Shown here: positions 12,008-24,736 of the stretch, piece after piece | How positions within the stretch are numbered: position 1 is the first letter of the stretch | Layout: each line of letters begins with the position of its first letter | Source of the DNA: Rhodococcus sp. CH91 | Lineage (GTDB): Bacteria; Actinomycetota; Actinomycetes; Mycobacteriales; Mycobacteriaceae | DNA: 64,000 nucleotides | Direction of reading: 5' to 3' | NCBI RefSeq assembly: GCF_022554085.1 | Contig: NZ_JAKFYR010000008.1 | Location: forward strand, 62,001-126,000 | Notes under the pieces: generated by a model | Database searches by the model: none | What the model was told of the DNA's origin: nothing | The model's input: only the letters and a program-made list of their open reading frames with translations | Position numbers and translations under genes: made by a program

Positions 12008-12050
12008 CCGATGCGGTACGCCCGGTGTCCCCGGTTGCGTACCGCATCGG
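12008..12050 (-). other. Perfect 14-bp stem-loop between rpoB and rpoC
   Basis: CCGATGCGGTACGC pairs exactly with the sequence 15 nt further on, forming a strong hairpin 9 bp after the rpoB stop and 62 bp before the rpoC start. No T-run follows, so it is unlikely to stop transcription fully. It could be an RNA processing or stability element, or a partial attenuator that sets the RpoB:RpoC ratio. Confidence 0.6.
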
Positions 12051-12058
12051 CTCGGCTC

Positions 12059-15547
<3,489 letters not shown>

Positions 15548-15957
15548 GATGCGTCCTTCCAGCACCTCACGCGGGCCGCTCCAACCGGTGCGACCGCCGC
15601 TGTACCTGCTTCTTCATGTGGGGCGTTTTCGCTGGTTGCAGCCCGTACGAGAACCCCACCGAGGCATCGGGACGGTCTCGCCCTCCGGGGCGAAATCCGA
15701 CCCGAGGATCAGAAGGTGAACAGGAGGCAGCCAGCGCAAAGAACTAACCTACACCTGAGTAGGGAAAATGTCCACAGGGGTGCCTCAAAGAAACCTGGCA
15801 AACGACCACGAGCGGCTTACGAAGAGGCCTCCGGTCGAACAGGCGTACCGATAGAGTGACCGCTCGCGTCGCCCGCGTCAAGACTCCACGTCCGGAAAGG
15901 GAGCGCGCGTCGCGGTCGCGGACACCCTCCGGCAGGAAGATCCGCACCCTGCGGTCA
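15548..15957 (-). other. 410-bp non-coding rpoB leader and promoter region
   Basis: No convincing gene lies here; short open frames lack ribosome sites and family resemblance. On the minus strand it holds the predicted rpoB promoter (15746-15774) and a long 5' leader of about 190 nt. The mce operon ends at 15958 without an obvious intrinsic terminator, so read-through from mce into rpoB is possible. Confidence 0.6.
15746..15774 (-). promoter_or_regulatory. Predicted rpoB promoter with embedded inverted repeat
   Basis: On the minus strand: TGGACA (15774-15769), a 17-bp spacer, then TAGGTT (15751-15746). This is a good housekeeping-sigma pair. The spacer and the -10 contain an inverted repeat, CCTAC-N6-GTAGG on the plus strand at 15748-15763. 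A closely similar element occurs upstream of mkl. The transcription start should be near 15739, leaving a long leader. Confidence 0.55.
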
Positions 15958-16737
15958 CTACTGGTCGCGGATCTCCGAGACCAGCCAGCGCCCGTCCGAC
16001 TTCTCCATCCTCACCAGCAGCGGCGCGGCAGCACTCCCCTGAGCGATGCCGTCCCCGGTGGCGCTGACGTTGATGTAGGCGGCCACCTCCGCGCGGTTGT
16101 CGTCGAGCATCGTCGCGCCGATGTGCTCCACGGTCACCTCGGTGACCGTGCGGGTGTCGACCGCGGCCTTCTTCGTCACCTCGGCGGTCGAGTCGAACTC
16201 CTCTAGCCGCTCCGGAGTGAGCAGCTCACGGATCTGCGCGAAGTCCTCGTCGATCGTCCGGTAGTCGTAGCCGTGCATGCTCTCGATCGCGACCTTCGCG
16301 GCCTCGGTGACCTCCTGTGTCGCCGAGGAGTCGACCCAGGCGACGTTCGAGACGTCGGCACCGGGACGGAAAGCGGCGACCGCCGCGATCACGGCGAGCA
16401 CCACCGCCGCCGCACCGATCAGCGCCACGGGTCGCCATCCTCCGGATCCGTGGGAGCCGCCGGCGGCGGGGCGGGTGGGTCGCGCGGACGCGGACCGGGC
16501 GCCCGATTTTCCCTTCTCGACCGCTTCGCCCGTCTCCACCGGTTTCTCCAGGCTCACCGCGTCCGGCTGCGCCGGTTCGGCAGGCTGCACCTGATCGGGG
16601 GGCGTGATCGGCCGGTCCGAGTCGGCCGAGCGCTCACCCTCTCCGGGAGTCATCCGCGGAGGTCGGGACGATCCCGCGACCTTGGGCCGCCGGCGCGGGG
16701 GACCGCTCGGTCCGGATTTCCGTCGCTGCGGGGGCAC
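15958..16737 (-). CDS. Mce-associated membrane protein (last gene of mce operon)
   Basis: A 259-residue protein. The first 100 residues are basic, proline-rich and disordered. One transmembrane helix follows (about 103-123, RPVALIGAAAVVLAVIAAVAA), then an extracytoplasmic domain of the Mas type, starting WVDSSATQEVTEAAKVAIES and YDYRTIDEDF and ending GRWLVSEIRDQ. Such proteins are encoded downstream of mceF and stabilise Mce complexes (Mam/OmamA family). It starts at GTG 16737, which has AAGGAGA 8 nt upstream. A 31-bp gap separates it from the preceding Mas gene, so they are co-transcribed. Confidence 0.85.
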   Translation of the reverse strand: MPPQRRKSGPSGPPRRRPKVAGSSRPPRMTPGEGERSADSDRPITPPDQVQPAEPAQPDAVSLEKPVETGEAVEKGKSGARSASARPTRPAAGGSHGSGGWRPVALIGAAAVVLAVIAAVAAFRPGADVSNVAWVDSSATQEVTEAAKVAIESMHGYDYRTIDEDFAQIRELLTPERLEEFDSTAEVTKKAAVDTRTVTEVTVEHIGATMLDDNRAEVAAYINVSATGDGIAQGSAAAPLLVRMEKSDGRWLVSEIRDQ

Positions 16738-16768
16738 TACACGTTCTCCTTCGTCGACTTGCCGAACA

Positions 16769-17452
16769 TCACGGGCCCGCCTCCCCCTCGGGTGCGGTCT
16801 CTCCCCCGGGCGCGGGTGCGGGCGCCTCGGGAGGTGCTGCGCCGGGAGCCGGCCCCGACTCCAGTTCGACGGATGCGAGCGGCTCGATGGTCTCGGCCTT
16901 CCACACGTCGTCGTCCTTGCGGAGCGAGACGATCACCGGCACCTTGTTCGTCACGAAGTACTCGGGCGTCGAGGTGCGCACCGCGAGCACCACGAGCGCT
17001 TTGCCCAGGTCGTCGTCGGTGTTGAGTTCGGTGAGGGTTCCGAACAACGGCTCGGCCGACATGCTGGTTCCCGTCTCGGCGACCCGCGCCCGGATGTCCT
17101 GCTCGGTCGCTTCGAGGTCGTTGCGCAGGGCGTCACCGGTGATCGACGACCGCATGTTCTCGATCGACCGGTCGACATCTGCGGCATCGACGCTGTTCAG
17201 ATTGACAGCCGCCTGCACAGCGCCCGACAGTGCGGCATCCCGCGTGTCGGCCACCGCACGATCCACGAGCAGCGCACGCCCCCAGCCGACACCGAACCAC
17301 ACCGCCGCTGCGAGAGCGATCACGGCCGCTACGGTGACGGCGACGAGAGCCGTCCGGCGTGCCCTGCCCGGCCCCTTCACATCCGCGGACGACGTCGCGT
17401 CGTCGGATGTGGCCGGGGCGGGCGGAGCGTCGGAGGATCTTGGTGCACTCAC
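16769..17452 (-). CDS. Mce-associated membrane protein
   Basis: A 227-residue protein with a short cytoplasmic tail, one transmembrane helix (about residues 34-58), an extracytoplasmic Mas-like domain (ADTRDAALSGAVQAAVNLNSV, then LVVLAVRTSTPEYFVTNKVPV) and a low-complexity Pro/Ala/Gly-rich end. It is the first of two Mas genes, 20 bp after mceF. By analogy with mycobacterial Mam proteins it probably helps assemble or stabilise the Mce transporter in the periplasm. The function is inferred from topology and operon position. Confidence 0.82.
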   Translation of the reverse strand: MSAPRSSDAPPAPATSDDATSSADVKGPGRARRTALVAVTVAAVIALAAAVWFGVGWGRALLVDRAVADTRDAALSGAVQAAVNLNSVDAADVDRSIENMRSSITGDALRNDLEATEQDIRARVAETGTSMSAEPLFGTLTELNTDDDLGKALVVLAVRTSTPEYFVTNKVPVIVSLRKDDDVWKAETIEPLASVELESGPAPGAAPPEAPAPAPGGETAPEGEAGP

Positions 17453-17472
17453 TCCACAAACCTACTCACTGC

Positions 17473-18720
17473 TCACTTGGGGGTGACTCCGAGCAACGGC
17501 GCCAGCTGCGTCGCGATCGGATTCAGATTGAGCCTGTCGGGGTCCTTCTTCGGCTTGAAATCCCAGGGCTGGATCGTGTTGGGGTCGGCGAAGACGATGC
17601 GGTTCGCGCTGCGCACGCCGGTGACACTGCCCTGGGGGGCCTCGCACGACGCGTTCGTGTTGAACGGGAAGTCCTGCTGAGTGTCGTCGAAATTCGGATC
17701 CTGGGCGCGCATCTGCGCGAGGATCTCCTGCGTCCCCTCGTACCCGATGGTGCACGAGGGCGGATTGTTCGTCTCGAGCACGATGCCCTGACGCACCGCG
17801 CCGTCACCCGGAGCGACCGTGCTCGCGCTGCCCGCAACCGCAGGCAGGAAGGCGAGCAGCGGCTGCAGCGCAATCGCCTGCGGCGCGAGCGTGCGCCCCA
17901 GCGCGGCGAGATTCGTGAGGTCGGCCGTCAGGCCCGGCCCCGAACCCTCCACGAGCTGCGAGAGCTGGTCGCTCGAGTCGGTGCCGGTCTCGATCAGTCG
18001 TCGCACATCCGGATCGCTGTCGCGCAACTGCGCCGTCACCAGGTCCAGATCCGAGCTGAACTGCTGGATCGCCGACGCCTGGTCGGACTGCGTGTTCAGC
18101 ACGGTGAGACTGTCGCGGATGAGGGTGACCGTCTGAGGCAGGTATTCGGCGCCCTTGTCGCTGAGCCCGGCGAGCGCGTCGACGAGGACCTGCAGGTCGT
18201 CGCCCCGCCCGTCGAAGGCCGCTCCGAGTTCGGTGACGACCGTGCGCAACGGCTCGAGCGGAACCGAGTACACCAGGTCGTTGGTGCTCACGAGCAGGTC
18301 CTCCACCGGGGTGGGCAGATCCTCCTCGGTGCCCTCGATCACCGCCCCCTCCCCCAGATAGGGACCCTCGTCGGTCGGGGGCTGGAGATCCACATACTGT
18401 TCGCCGATCGCCGACCGGTTCGCCACGACGGGTCGCGCCGAGGCCGGGATCGGCGGGCCGCCGTTGTCCAGGCGCAGCTCGACGTTGATGCCGTCGTCCG
18501 TCAGGCTGAGCGCACCGACCCTGCCCACCGGCACGCCGCGGTAGGTGACCTCGGCGTTCGGGAAGATTCCACCAGCGGTCGGGAACCGGGCGTCGACGGT
18601 GTACTGGCCGAAGCCCATCAGATTGTCGAGGCGCACGTAGCGGGCGCCCACGAACACGATCCCGAGCAGCGCGATCACCACGAACAGCGCCAGCTGCACT
18701 TTCACCAGGCGCGATCTCAC
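17473..18720 (-). CDS. mceF: MCE-family protein MceF
   Basis: A 415-residue MCE protein: an N-terminal transmembrane helix (about 8-27), the MCE domain (YTVDARFPTAGGIFPNAEVT to VDLQPP, about 39-115), then a long helical region that builds the needle-like tunnel, and a non-repetitive C-terminus. It is the sixth of six Mce subunits, which form a heterohexamer carrying lipids across the cell envelope to the YrbE permease. Its start overlaps mceE by 4 bp. The substrate class is not visible from sequence; there is no sign that this is the cholesterol (mce4) system. Confidence 0.92.
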   Translation of the reverse strand: MRSRLVKVQLALFVVIALLGIVFVGARYVRLDNLMGFGQYTVDARFPTAGGIFPNAEVTYRGVPVGRVGALSLTDDGINVELRLDNGGPPIPASARPVVANRSAIGEQYVDLQPPTDEGPYLGEGAVIEGTEEDLPTPVEDLLVSTNDLVYSVPLEPLRTVVTELGAAFDGRGDDLQVLVDALAGLSDKGAEYLPQTVTLIRDSLTVLNTQSDQASAIQQFSSDLDLVTAQLRDSDPDVRRLIETGTDSSDQLSQLVEGSGPGLTADLTNLAALGRTLAPQAIALQPLLAFLPAVAGSASTVAPGDGAVRQGIVLETNNPPSCTIGYEGTQEILAQMRAQDPNFDDTQQDFPFNTNASCEAPQGSVTGVRSANRIVFADPNTIQPWDFKPKKDPDRLNLNPIATQLAPLLGVTPK

Positions 18721-20045
18721 TGCCCACCCCCGAGTCCGAGCCGATCGAGCAAACCTTGCAGCGGGCCCGGCGGCGGAGCCCCGTCGCCCTCGGTACCGGC
18801 GGCCGGACCCGCCTCGCCGACTCCCGGAATCTCGATGCCGTCGGGCAGCGACACGCCCTCCGGCAAAGTCGGACCGCCCGGCAGACGCGGCACGGGCAGC
18901 ACCGGCAGCAACGAGACCGTGGGCCAGCCCGGCGCCGGCCCGTTCCCGTCGTAATACGGATTGGAGGGGTCGACGAGCGGCGTCGGGCTGCCGAACTTCG
19001 GCTCACGGTAGACCGGCTCGCCCTGACCCACGCCGAGCGCGGCCAGCGCGTCGCCGATCTGCAGATCGACCACGAGGAACAGATTCACCGAGTTGCCCAG
19101 GGCGATCTTCTCGACCCCGTCCGGGAACGGCACCGTGGGCACGAATGCGAGCGCCTGCACGAGATCGTCGCCCGAAGCGGCGAGCTGCTGCAGTGTCGGG
19201 CGCAAGGCGAGCAGATCCGCGATCAGGTCGTCCTTGGACTGCTCGAGAACGTCCACTCCGGCGGTGCCGAGGCGGTCGAGCTGACCGAGGAGCTGAGTGA
19301 GCTGGGGTCGCTGCTGTTCGAGGACTTCGGTCGCGACCGGCAGTTCGTCGAGCACCGCCGCGATCTTCTCGTTCTGATCCGCGACCCGCACCGTCAACCG
19401 GTCGAGTCCGTCGAGTGCCCGGGTGATGTCCTCGCGCTGCTGATCGAGTCCGGTGATGAGCGCCTCGGCCTGCTCGACCAGGCTGCGTGTCGTGTCCTCT
19501 CGTCCTTCGAAGGCCGTGGACAGCTCGTTCACGATCGGAGCGAGCTGACCCACACCGCCGCCGTTGAGCAGCAGCGACAGCGCCCCGAGCACCGGTTCGA
19601 GTTCGGTCGCATGTCGCGTTCGTTCGAGCGGAATGACATCGCCGTCGGAGAGCCGGCCTGCCGGCGGTTCGTTCTCCGGCGGGGTGAGCTGGACGAACTT
19701 CTCGCCGAGCAGGCTCGACTGTTCGACGGTCGCGAAGGCGTTCGCCGGCAGGTCGACCGTCGAATCGAGCACGATCCCGACGTCGGCGGTCCACCCGTAG
19801 TCCGACGCCACCGAGATGGATTCGACGCGCCCCACCGGCACGCCGTCCACCTTCACGCTCGACTGCGGAACCAGGTCGAGAACGTCGTCGAACTGGATGG
19901 ACAGGCGGATCGGATCGCTGCCCACGTCCGCACCACCGGGCAGTGGAATGTCGGACAGGCCGCCGCACCCCGTGACCGTCACCGCGACGACACAGGCGGC
20001 CGCGCCGAATGCTCCCGCGCGCGACGCTCTTGTCGTGCCGCTCAC
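18717..20045 (-). CDS. mceE: MCE-family lipoprotein MceE
   Basis: A 442-residue protein with an N-terminal signal ending in the lipobox VTGC, the feature that marks MceE/LprN among Mce subunits. The MCE domain (IRLSIQFDDVLDLVPQSSVKV) follows, then long helical repeats (about residues 145-290) and a proline/glycine-rich end. It starts with GTG 20045, sharing GTGA with the mceD stop. It is the lipid-anchored subunit of the Mce hexamer. The frame is open further upstream, but only this start gives the signal peptide. Confidence 0.92.
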   Translation of the reverse strand: MSGTTRASRAGAFGAAACVVAVTVTGCGGLSDIPLPGGADVGSDPIRLSIQFDDVLDLVPQSSVKVDGVPVGRVESISVASDYGWTADVGIVLDSTVDLPANAFATVEQSSLLGEKFVQLTPPENEPPAGRLSDGDVIPLERTRHATELEPVLGALSLLLNGGGVGQLAPIVNELSTAFEGREDTTRSLVEQAEALITGLDQQREDITRALDGLDRLTVRVADQNEKIAAVLDELPVATEVLEQQRPQLTQLLGQLDRLGTAGVDVLEQSKDDLIADLLALRPTLQQLAASGDDLVQALAFVPTVPFPDGVEKIALGNSVNLFLVVDLQIGDALAALGVGQGEPVYREPKFGSPTPLVDPSNPYYDGNGPAPGWPTVSLLPVLPVPRLPGGPTLPEGVSLPDGIEIPGVGEAGPAAGTEGDGAPPPGPLQGLLDRLGLGGGQ

Positions 20046-21292
20046 CGATCTCCTCCCTGGAGGTCGAACCGGGGCGCGACCACGCCGGGCACGGTGCCCG
20101 GAGTGACCTGCCTCTGGATGTTCTCGCCGCTGAGGATCCCGAACGGCAGGATGAGGTCGGGGGAACGCTGATCCTCGGTGATCTGCGTGGCGACATCGCG
20201 GCACCGGTCGATCAAGGGCTGCATCTGCCGGCCCAACTGCTCGAAGCGCGGGTCGCCGGGGACGAGATTGCCCAGGTCGACGAGCTTGCACACCGTTCCG
20301 GCGGGATCCTGCAGGTCGGGCAGGACGAGCCGGGACGCGAGCACACCGGCCTCGGCGTCGTACGAGTTCACGAGGTTGCTGACCGCGAGCGGGAGCAGGG
20401 TCAGCGAGTCCACGAGTTCCTGGCGCCGGTTCGACAGTGTCTCCGTGATGGGCACGAGCGCGTCGACGTTGTCCTTCAGTGCCGCCTGGTTGTCGCGCAC
20501 GAACGTCGCGACGTCCCCGAGCGTGACCGACAGCCGGTTCAGCGCCTCCCCGAGGTTCTGCCGCTCCCCCGCGAGGAAGCCCGACAGGTCGGACAGTTGC
20601 GTATTGAACTGGCGGACCTGCTCGTCGTTGGCCGCGAGAGCGCTGACGAAGATCTGCAGGTTCTCGATCGTGCCGTAGAGATCGTCGCGGGACTGGTCGA
20701 GTGTGCGCGCAGCCGCGGAGAGATTCTCGATGCTCTGCCCCAGCGCCTCGCCGTTGCCGGCGAGGTTCTCGGCGCCGACCTGCACGAAATCGGTGAGAGC
20801 GCCCTCCCGGTTGGCGCCGTCGGGCCCGAGTGCGCGCGACAGTTCGTCGATGCTGGCGTAGAGCTGGTCGACCTCGACGGGCGTCGCCGTCCGGTCACGC
20901 TCGATCACGGCGCCGCTGCTCATCTTGTCGCCACCTGTGTAGGCGGGGGTGAGCTGCACGTACCGGTCGGCGACCACGGAAGGCGTGATCTGGACGGCCC
21001 GCGCGTCGGCCGGGATGTCGATGCCACGATCGACCCGCAGACCGACCTTCACGAGCTCGCCCTGCGGTTCGACGGAGGTCACCGTCCCCACCTCGACACC
21101 GAGCACCCGGACGCCCGAGCCTTCGTAGACACCGACGGCCTTGTCGAAGTACGCGGTGATCTCGGTGGTGCCCGCGCGGGTGAACAGCCACCACCCGGCA
21201 CCGGCCACGGCCACCGCGCCCGCCACGACGGCCGCGATCAGCGCGATGCGCCCGCGCATGCTGCGCGATTCCCCGTTCTCGGCGTGTGCCAT
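20042..21292 (-). CDS. mceD: MCE-family protein MceD
   Basis: A 416-residue subunit with a transmembrane helix at about 14-36, the MCE domain (TEITAYFDKAVGVYEGSGVRV to RYVQLTPAY) and a long coiled helical section. It starts at ATG 21292, whose A is the last base of the mceC stop (TGATG), so the two are translationally coupled. It is the fourth Mce subunit in the usual A-F order. An upstream extension of the frame is ignored because it lies inside mceC. Confidence 0.92.
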   Translation of the reverse strand: MAHAENGESRSMRGRIALIAAVVAGAVAVAGAGWWLFTRAGTTEITAYFDKAVGVYEGSGVRVLGVEVGTVTSVEPQGELVKVGLRVDRGIDIPADARAVQITPSVVADRYVQLTPAYTGGDKMSSGAVIERDRTATPVEVDQLYASIDELSRALGPDGANREGALTDFVQVGAENLAGNGEALGQSIENLSAAARTLDQSRDDLYGTIENLQIFVSALAANDEQVRQFNTQLSDLSGFLAGERQNLGEALNRLSVTLGDVATFVRDNQAALKDNVDALVPITETLSNRRQELVDSLTLLPLAVSNLVNSYDAEAGVLASRLVLPDLQDPAGTVCKLVDLGNLVPGDPRFEQLGRQMQPLIDRCRDVATQITEDQRSPDLILPFGILSGENIQRQVTPGTVPGVVAPRFDLQGGDR

Positions 21293-22290
21293 CAGTTGCC
21301 CCCTTCCAGGCGGCGGCCGGGCTCCCGGTAGCCGGGGATCTCCGGCAGACCCGGCGGGGTGAGGTTCACGATGACCTGGTCGAACCACCTGCCGTTGCCG
21401 ACGACGTTGGTATAGACGCGGACGAACGGCTCGTAGAGTTCCATCGCCCGGTCGAGGTTGTCGTTGTTCTCCTGCAGGATGTCGACGACGCCGCGCAGCT
21501 GTTGCAGGGCGGGTCCGATCGTCTCGCGGTTCTCCTCGACGAGTCCCGACAGTTCGGCCGACAACCGCTTGGTTCCGTCGAGCAGCTGGGAGATCGCCTG
21601 CTGCCGGTTGTTGAGCTCGGCGATGAGAAGCGCCCCGTCGGAGAGCAACCGGTTGAACTCGGCATTGCGGTCGGCGAGCACTTTCGACACGTTGCCGGTC
21701 GCGTCGAGGAGCTTCTTCAGCTCCTGATCGCGGCTCGCGACGGTGTCGGACAGCCGGCTGATCCCGTCGAGAGAGGCGCGGATGTCGTCGGGGGTCTCCG
21801 CGAAAGCCTCGGACAGCGTCTCGAAACCGGTTGCGAGCTGTTCGGAATCGATCTCGCCGATGGTCGTGGCCGCCGACGAGAACGCCTCGATCACGTCGTA
21901 CGGCGCGACGGTCCGTTCCAGTGGGATCCGGTCGTCGGGATCGAGCACTTCCGTACCGCGCGGATCGAGTGCGAGATATTTCTGCCCCAGGATCGTCTTG
22001 ATCTGGATGGACGCGGCCGTGTCGTTCCCCACCCAGGCGTCCTGGACCTTGAACGAGACGATCACCCGATCGCCTTCGAGATCGACGCCCGTGACCTTGC
22101 CGACCTTCACACCGGCGATACGCACCTCGTTGGTGGGCTTGAGGCCCGCGGCCTCGCTGAACTCGGCCCGGTAGGTCGCTCCCGCCCCGATGATGGGCAG
22201 CTCGTCGAGGAAGAAGGCGGACAGTGTCCCCAGCAGCACCACGACGATGCCCAGAGCACCGGCGACGGCCGGACTACGACGTTTGCTCAT
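21292..22290 (-). CDS. mceC: MCE-family protein MceC
   Basis: A 332-residue subunit: a transmembrane helix at about 8-28, an MCE domain (YRAEFSEAAGLKPTNEVRIA to KYLALDPRG) and a helical tunnel region. It starts at ATG 22290, overlapping the mceB stop by 4 bp. It is shorter than its neighbours because it lacks a long C-terminal tail, which is common for MceC. It is part of the hexameric lipid channel. Confidence 0.92.
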   Translation of the reverse strand: MSKRRSPAVAGALGIVVVLLGTLSAFFLDELPIIGAGATYRAEFSEAAGLKPTNEVRIAGVKVGKVTGVDLEGDRVIVSFKVQDAWVGNDTAASIQIKTILGQKYLALDPRGTEVLDPDDRIPLERTVAPYDVIEAFSSAATTIGEIDSEQLATGFETLSEAFAETPDDIRASLDGISRLSDTVASRDQELKKLLDATGNVSKVLADRNAEFNRLLSDGALLIAELNNRQQAISQLLDGTKRLSAELSGLVEENRETIGPALQQLRGVVDILQENNDNLDRAMELYEPFVRVYTNVVGNGRWFDQVIVNLTPPGLPEIPGYREPGRRLEGGN

Positions 22291-23366
22291 CGTCCCTGCA
22301 ACTCCTGCATCCCGTCCTGCGAGCAACGCTTCGCTGCGTTCGTGTAGATCGGCTGGTTCACGGTGGGCAGCCCCGTCGGCAGATTCAGATACGGGACCGA
22401 ACCCGGACCCGCGACGACGTCGATACCGCACAGGTAGAACTGGAACCACGAACCGTAGCTGGCGACGCGCCCGAGCTTGTCGAGCTTGACCGGCAGCGTC
22501 TCGAGGACACGGTCGACCTCATCCCTGTTCGCATTGAGATTCGAGGCCACCTGCTCGAGGGCCGTGATCGACTGCGCGATCGACGGGCGGGTGGGTTCGA
22601 GCACGTCGGACACCGCATCGGTCAGCCCGGCCAGCGACTGCACCGCCGAGCCCACGGTGGCACGATCGGCGGACAGCCCGCTCACCAGCGCCTGGGTGTT
22701 GACCAGCAGCGAATCGAGCTGCTCGTCCCGCTGGTCGATCGTGGCGAGGACCGTGTTGAGGTTGTCGACGACCGCACCGATCACGCGATCCTTGTCGGCG
22801 ATGGTGTTCGTCAGGGAGGCGGTACTGCGCACCAGGTCGTCGATCGTGCCGGCCTCACCCTGGAAGACCTGGATGATCTGGTACGACAGTTTGTTGACGT
22901 CGTCGGCGCTCAGGGTCTGGAACAGCGGCCGGAAGCCGTCGAAGAGCGTCGTGAGATTCACCGCCGGCTTCGTGCGCTCGATCGGGATCGTCGCACCTTC
23001 CGCCAGCTTCTCCCCCTGCGGTCCCTCGCCCTGGCCGAGGGCGATGTACCGCTGACCGACGAGATTGCGGAAACGGATGGTCGCGGTGGCGCCGGCCGGG
23101 AGCCAGTCGCGCTGCTCGAGCGAGAAGGTCACCCGTGCCTGCCGGTCGTCGAAGACCGAGATCTCCTCGACCTGACCGACCCGCACACCCGCGATGCGGA
23201 TGTCGTCGCCCTCGTTGAGCGAGGTGACGTCGCTGAAGATCGCATGGAACTTCGTTCCGCCTCCACCACCGACACTCGCGATGGTCGCGGCCAGGACACC
23301 CGTCGCGAGGACCGTGACGACGGCGAAGACGACCAGTTTGATCAGGGGCGCTGCCAGGCCTCTCAC
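22287..23366 (-). CDS. mceB: MCE-family protein MceB
   Basis: A 359-residue subunit with a transmembrane helix (about 7-29), an MCE domain (FHAIFSDVTSLNEGDDIRIA to QRYIALGQG), a helical region and a cysteine-containing C-terminus (FYLCGIDVVA and AAKRCSQDG). It starts with GTG 23366 within the GTGA overlap with mceA. The C-terminal cysteines probably form an exported disulfide. It is the second Mce subunit. Confidence 0.92.
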   Translation of the reverse strand: MRGLAAPLIKLVVFAVVTVLATGVLAATIASVGGGGGTKFHAIFSDVTSLNEGDDIRIAGVRVGQVEEISVFDDRQARVTFSLEQRDWLPAGATATIRFRNLVGQRYIALGQGEGPQGEKLAEGATIPIERTKPAVNLTTLFDGFRPLFQTLSADDVNKLSYQIIQVFQGEAGTIDDLVRSTASLTNTIADKDRVIGAVVDNLNTVLATIDQRDEQLDSLLVNTQALVSGLSADRATVGSAVQSLAGLTDAVSDVLEPTRPSIAQSITALEQVASNLNANRDEVDRVLETLPVKLDKLGRVASYGSWFQFYLCGIDVVAGPGSVPYLNLPTGLPTVNQPIYTNAAKRCSQDGMQELQGR

Positions 23367-24736
23367 CGGAAACTCACCTCCGTACCGCGGATCGCGGGAG
23401 CACCGAGCCGGGTGGTCCAGGACGGGACCTCCTCGGGATCGACGCCGGTCGCCTGTCCGTAGATCACGTCGAGAGTGTCCTGCTCGAGACGCGAACCGGC
23501 GTACGACACCGGGGTGGCCCCGCCGTCGGAGGTGCCGATGATGTCGCCGACCGCGTCCGGCACACCGGAGCCTTCCGGAGCAGGGAAGAAGTCGATGGTC
23601 TCCGGGCCGGGATTGCGCGACGGAACCTGATAGGAACCGTCGTTGACCGATCCACCCGGATACTGCGGGAAGTTGCGACCGGGCGCGGTGACGTCGTCGT
23701 AGCAGGCCGGGCCGCGGTCGTCGAGGAGCCGGGGCTCGTCCTGATTCGGGAGGTAGCGGCCCTTGGGATTGGTGAACTGGATGTTCGCGCGCACCCCGGG
23801 GAACGGATCGTCCGTCGCGAGCAGGTCGGTCGCGGCCGGCTTCGCGTCGGCGAATCCCTTCAGCGTGCACGGGAACGACGGCGAGTAACGCGCGAGCAAC
23901 TGCAGCGCCTCCTTCGAGTCCGCCGACAGCGTGATGATCGAGCGGGAGTTCTGCTCGACGAAATCCGCCGTCTGCGACGACGCTCCGGTCGCACTCGCGA
24001 GCAGCGTACGGATCTGATTCTGCTGTTCCACGACCGTCCCGCCCGTCGTACGCAGATTGTTCAACGCTTCGACGAGATCCGGGGCGGCTTCGGAGTAGGT
24101 CTGCGAGAAATCGGCGAGCCCACGCAGATCTTCCTGCAGCGTCGGCAGCTCGACGTTCACCTCACGGAAGACACGTTCGAGGTTGTCGATGGTGCGGCCC
24201 AGAGTCTCCCCACGACCGCTCAGGCCCTGAGCGAGGGCACCGAGGGTGTTGGCCAGATCCTGCGGCGGAATCGCCTCGAGGAGCGGAAGCAGCCCGTCGA
24301 GCACGTCGCCCAGTTCGACGGTGCGCTCGCTGGTGTCCTGGACGAGGACGTCACCGTCGGTGACGGGACGGTCCGGATCGTCGGGAATGATCAGCGAGAC
24401 GTACCGCTCGCCGAAGAGCGTCTTGGGCAGCAGCTGCGCGGTGGCATTCGCCGGGATCTGCGCGGCCTTGTCGGGCTGGAGGGCGAGATGGGCGGTGACG
24501 TTCCCGCCTTCGGCACTCGTACCCCGCACCTCGCCGACCAGCACACCACGGGCCTTGACGTCGGCGTTGAGCGGCAGCGCGTTACCGATGCTGTCGGTGC
24601 GCAGATCGACTTCGACGACTTCGGTGAACGACTTGTTGTACATCGCGATGGTGACGTAGAGGAACAGCGCCAGTACGACGAAGAAGACCAGGCCGAGGAC
24701 CCGGCGGCGCAGTGGTGAAGTGGTCGTGTCGCTCAT
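23363..24736 (-). CDS. mceA: MCE-family protein MceA
   Basis: A 457-residue subunit: an N-terminal transmembrane helix (about 12-31), the MCE domain (VEVDLRTDSIGNALPLNADVK to RYVSLIIPD), a helical tunnel segment, and a large Pro/Gly/Asp-rich C-terminal domain with cysteines (SFPCTLKGF, GPACYDD). MceA/MceF subunits cap the ends of the needle in the known mycobacterial structure. It starts at ATG 24736 in an ATGA overlap with yrbEB. It sets the first position of the A-F series. Confidence 0.92.
   Translation of the reverse strand: MSDTTTSPLRRRVLGLVFFVVLALFLYVTIAMYNKSFTEVVEVDLRTDSIGNALPLNADVKARGVLVGEVRGTSAEGGNVTAHLALQPDKAAQIPANATAQLLPKTLFGERYVSLIIPDDPDRPVTDGDVLVQDTSERTVELGDVLDGLLPLLEAIPPQDLANTLGALAQGLSGRGETLGRTIDNLERVFREVNVELPTLQEDLRGLADFSQTYSEAAPDLVEALNNLRTTGGTVVEQQNQIRTLLASATGASSQTADFVEQNSRSIITLSADSKEALQLLARYSPSFPCTLKGFADAKPAATDLLATDDPFPGVRANIQFTNPKGRYLPNQDEPRLLDDRGPACYDDVTAPGRNFPQYPGGSVNDGSYQVPSRNPGPETIDFFPAPEGSGVPDAVGDIIGTSDGGATPVSYAGSRLEQDTLDVIYGQATGVDPEEVPSWTTRLGAPAIRGTEVSFR

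Noticed and set aside
15744-15947. 67-codon minus-strand open frame in the rpoB leader
   Set aside because: It contains the predicted promoter, has no ribosome site and is not conserved-looking.
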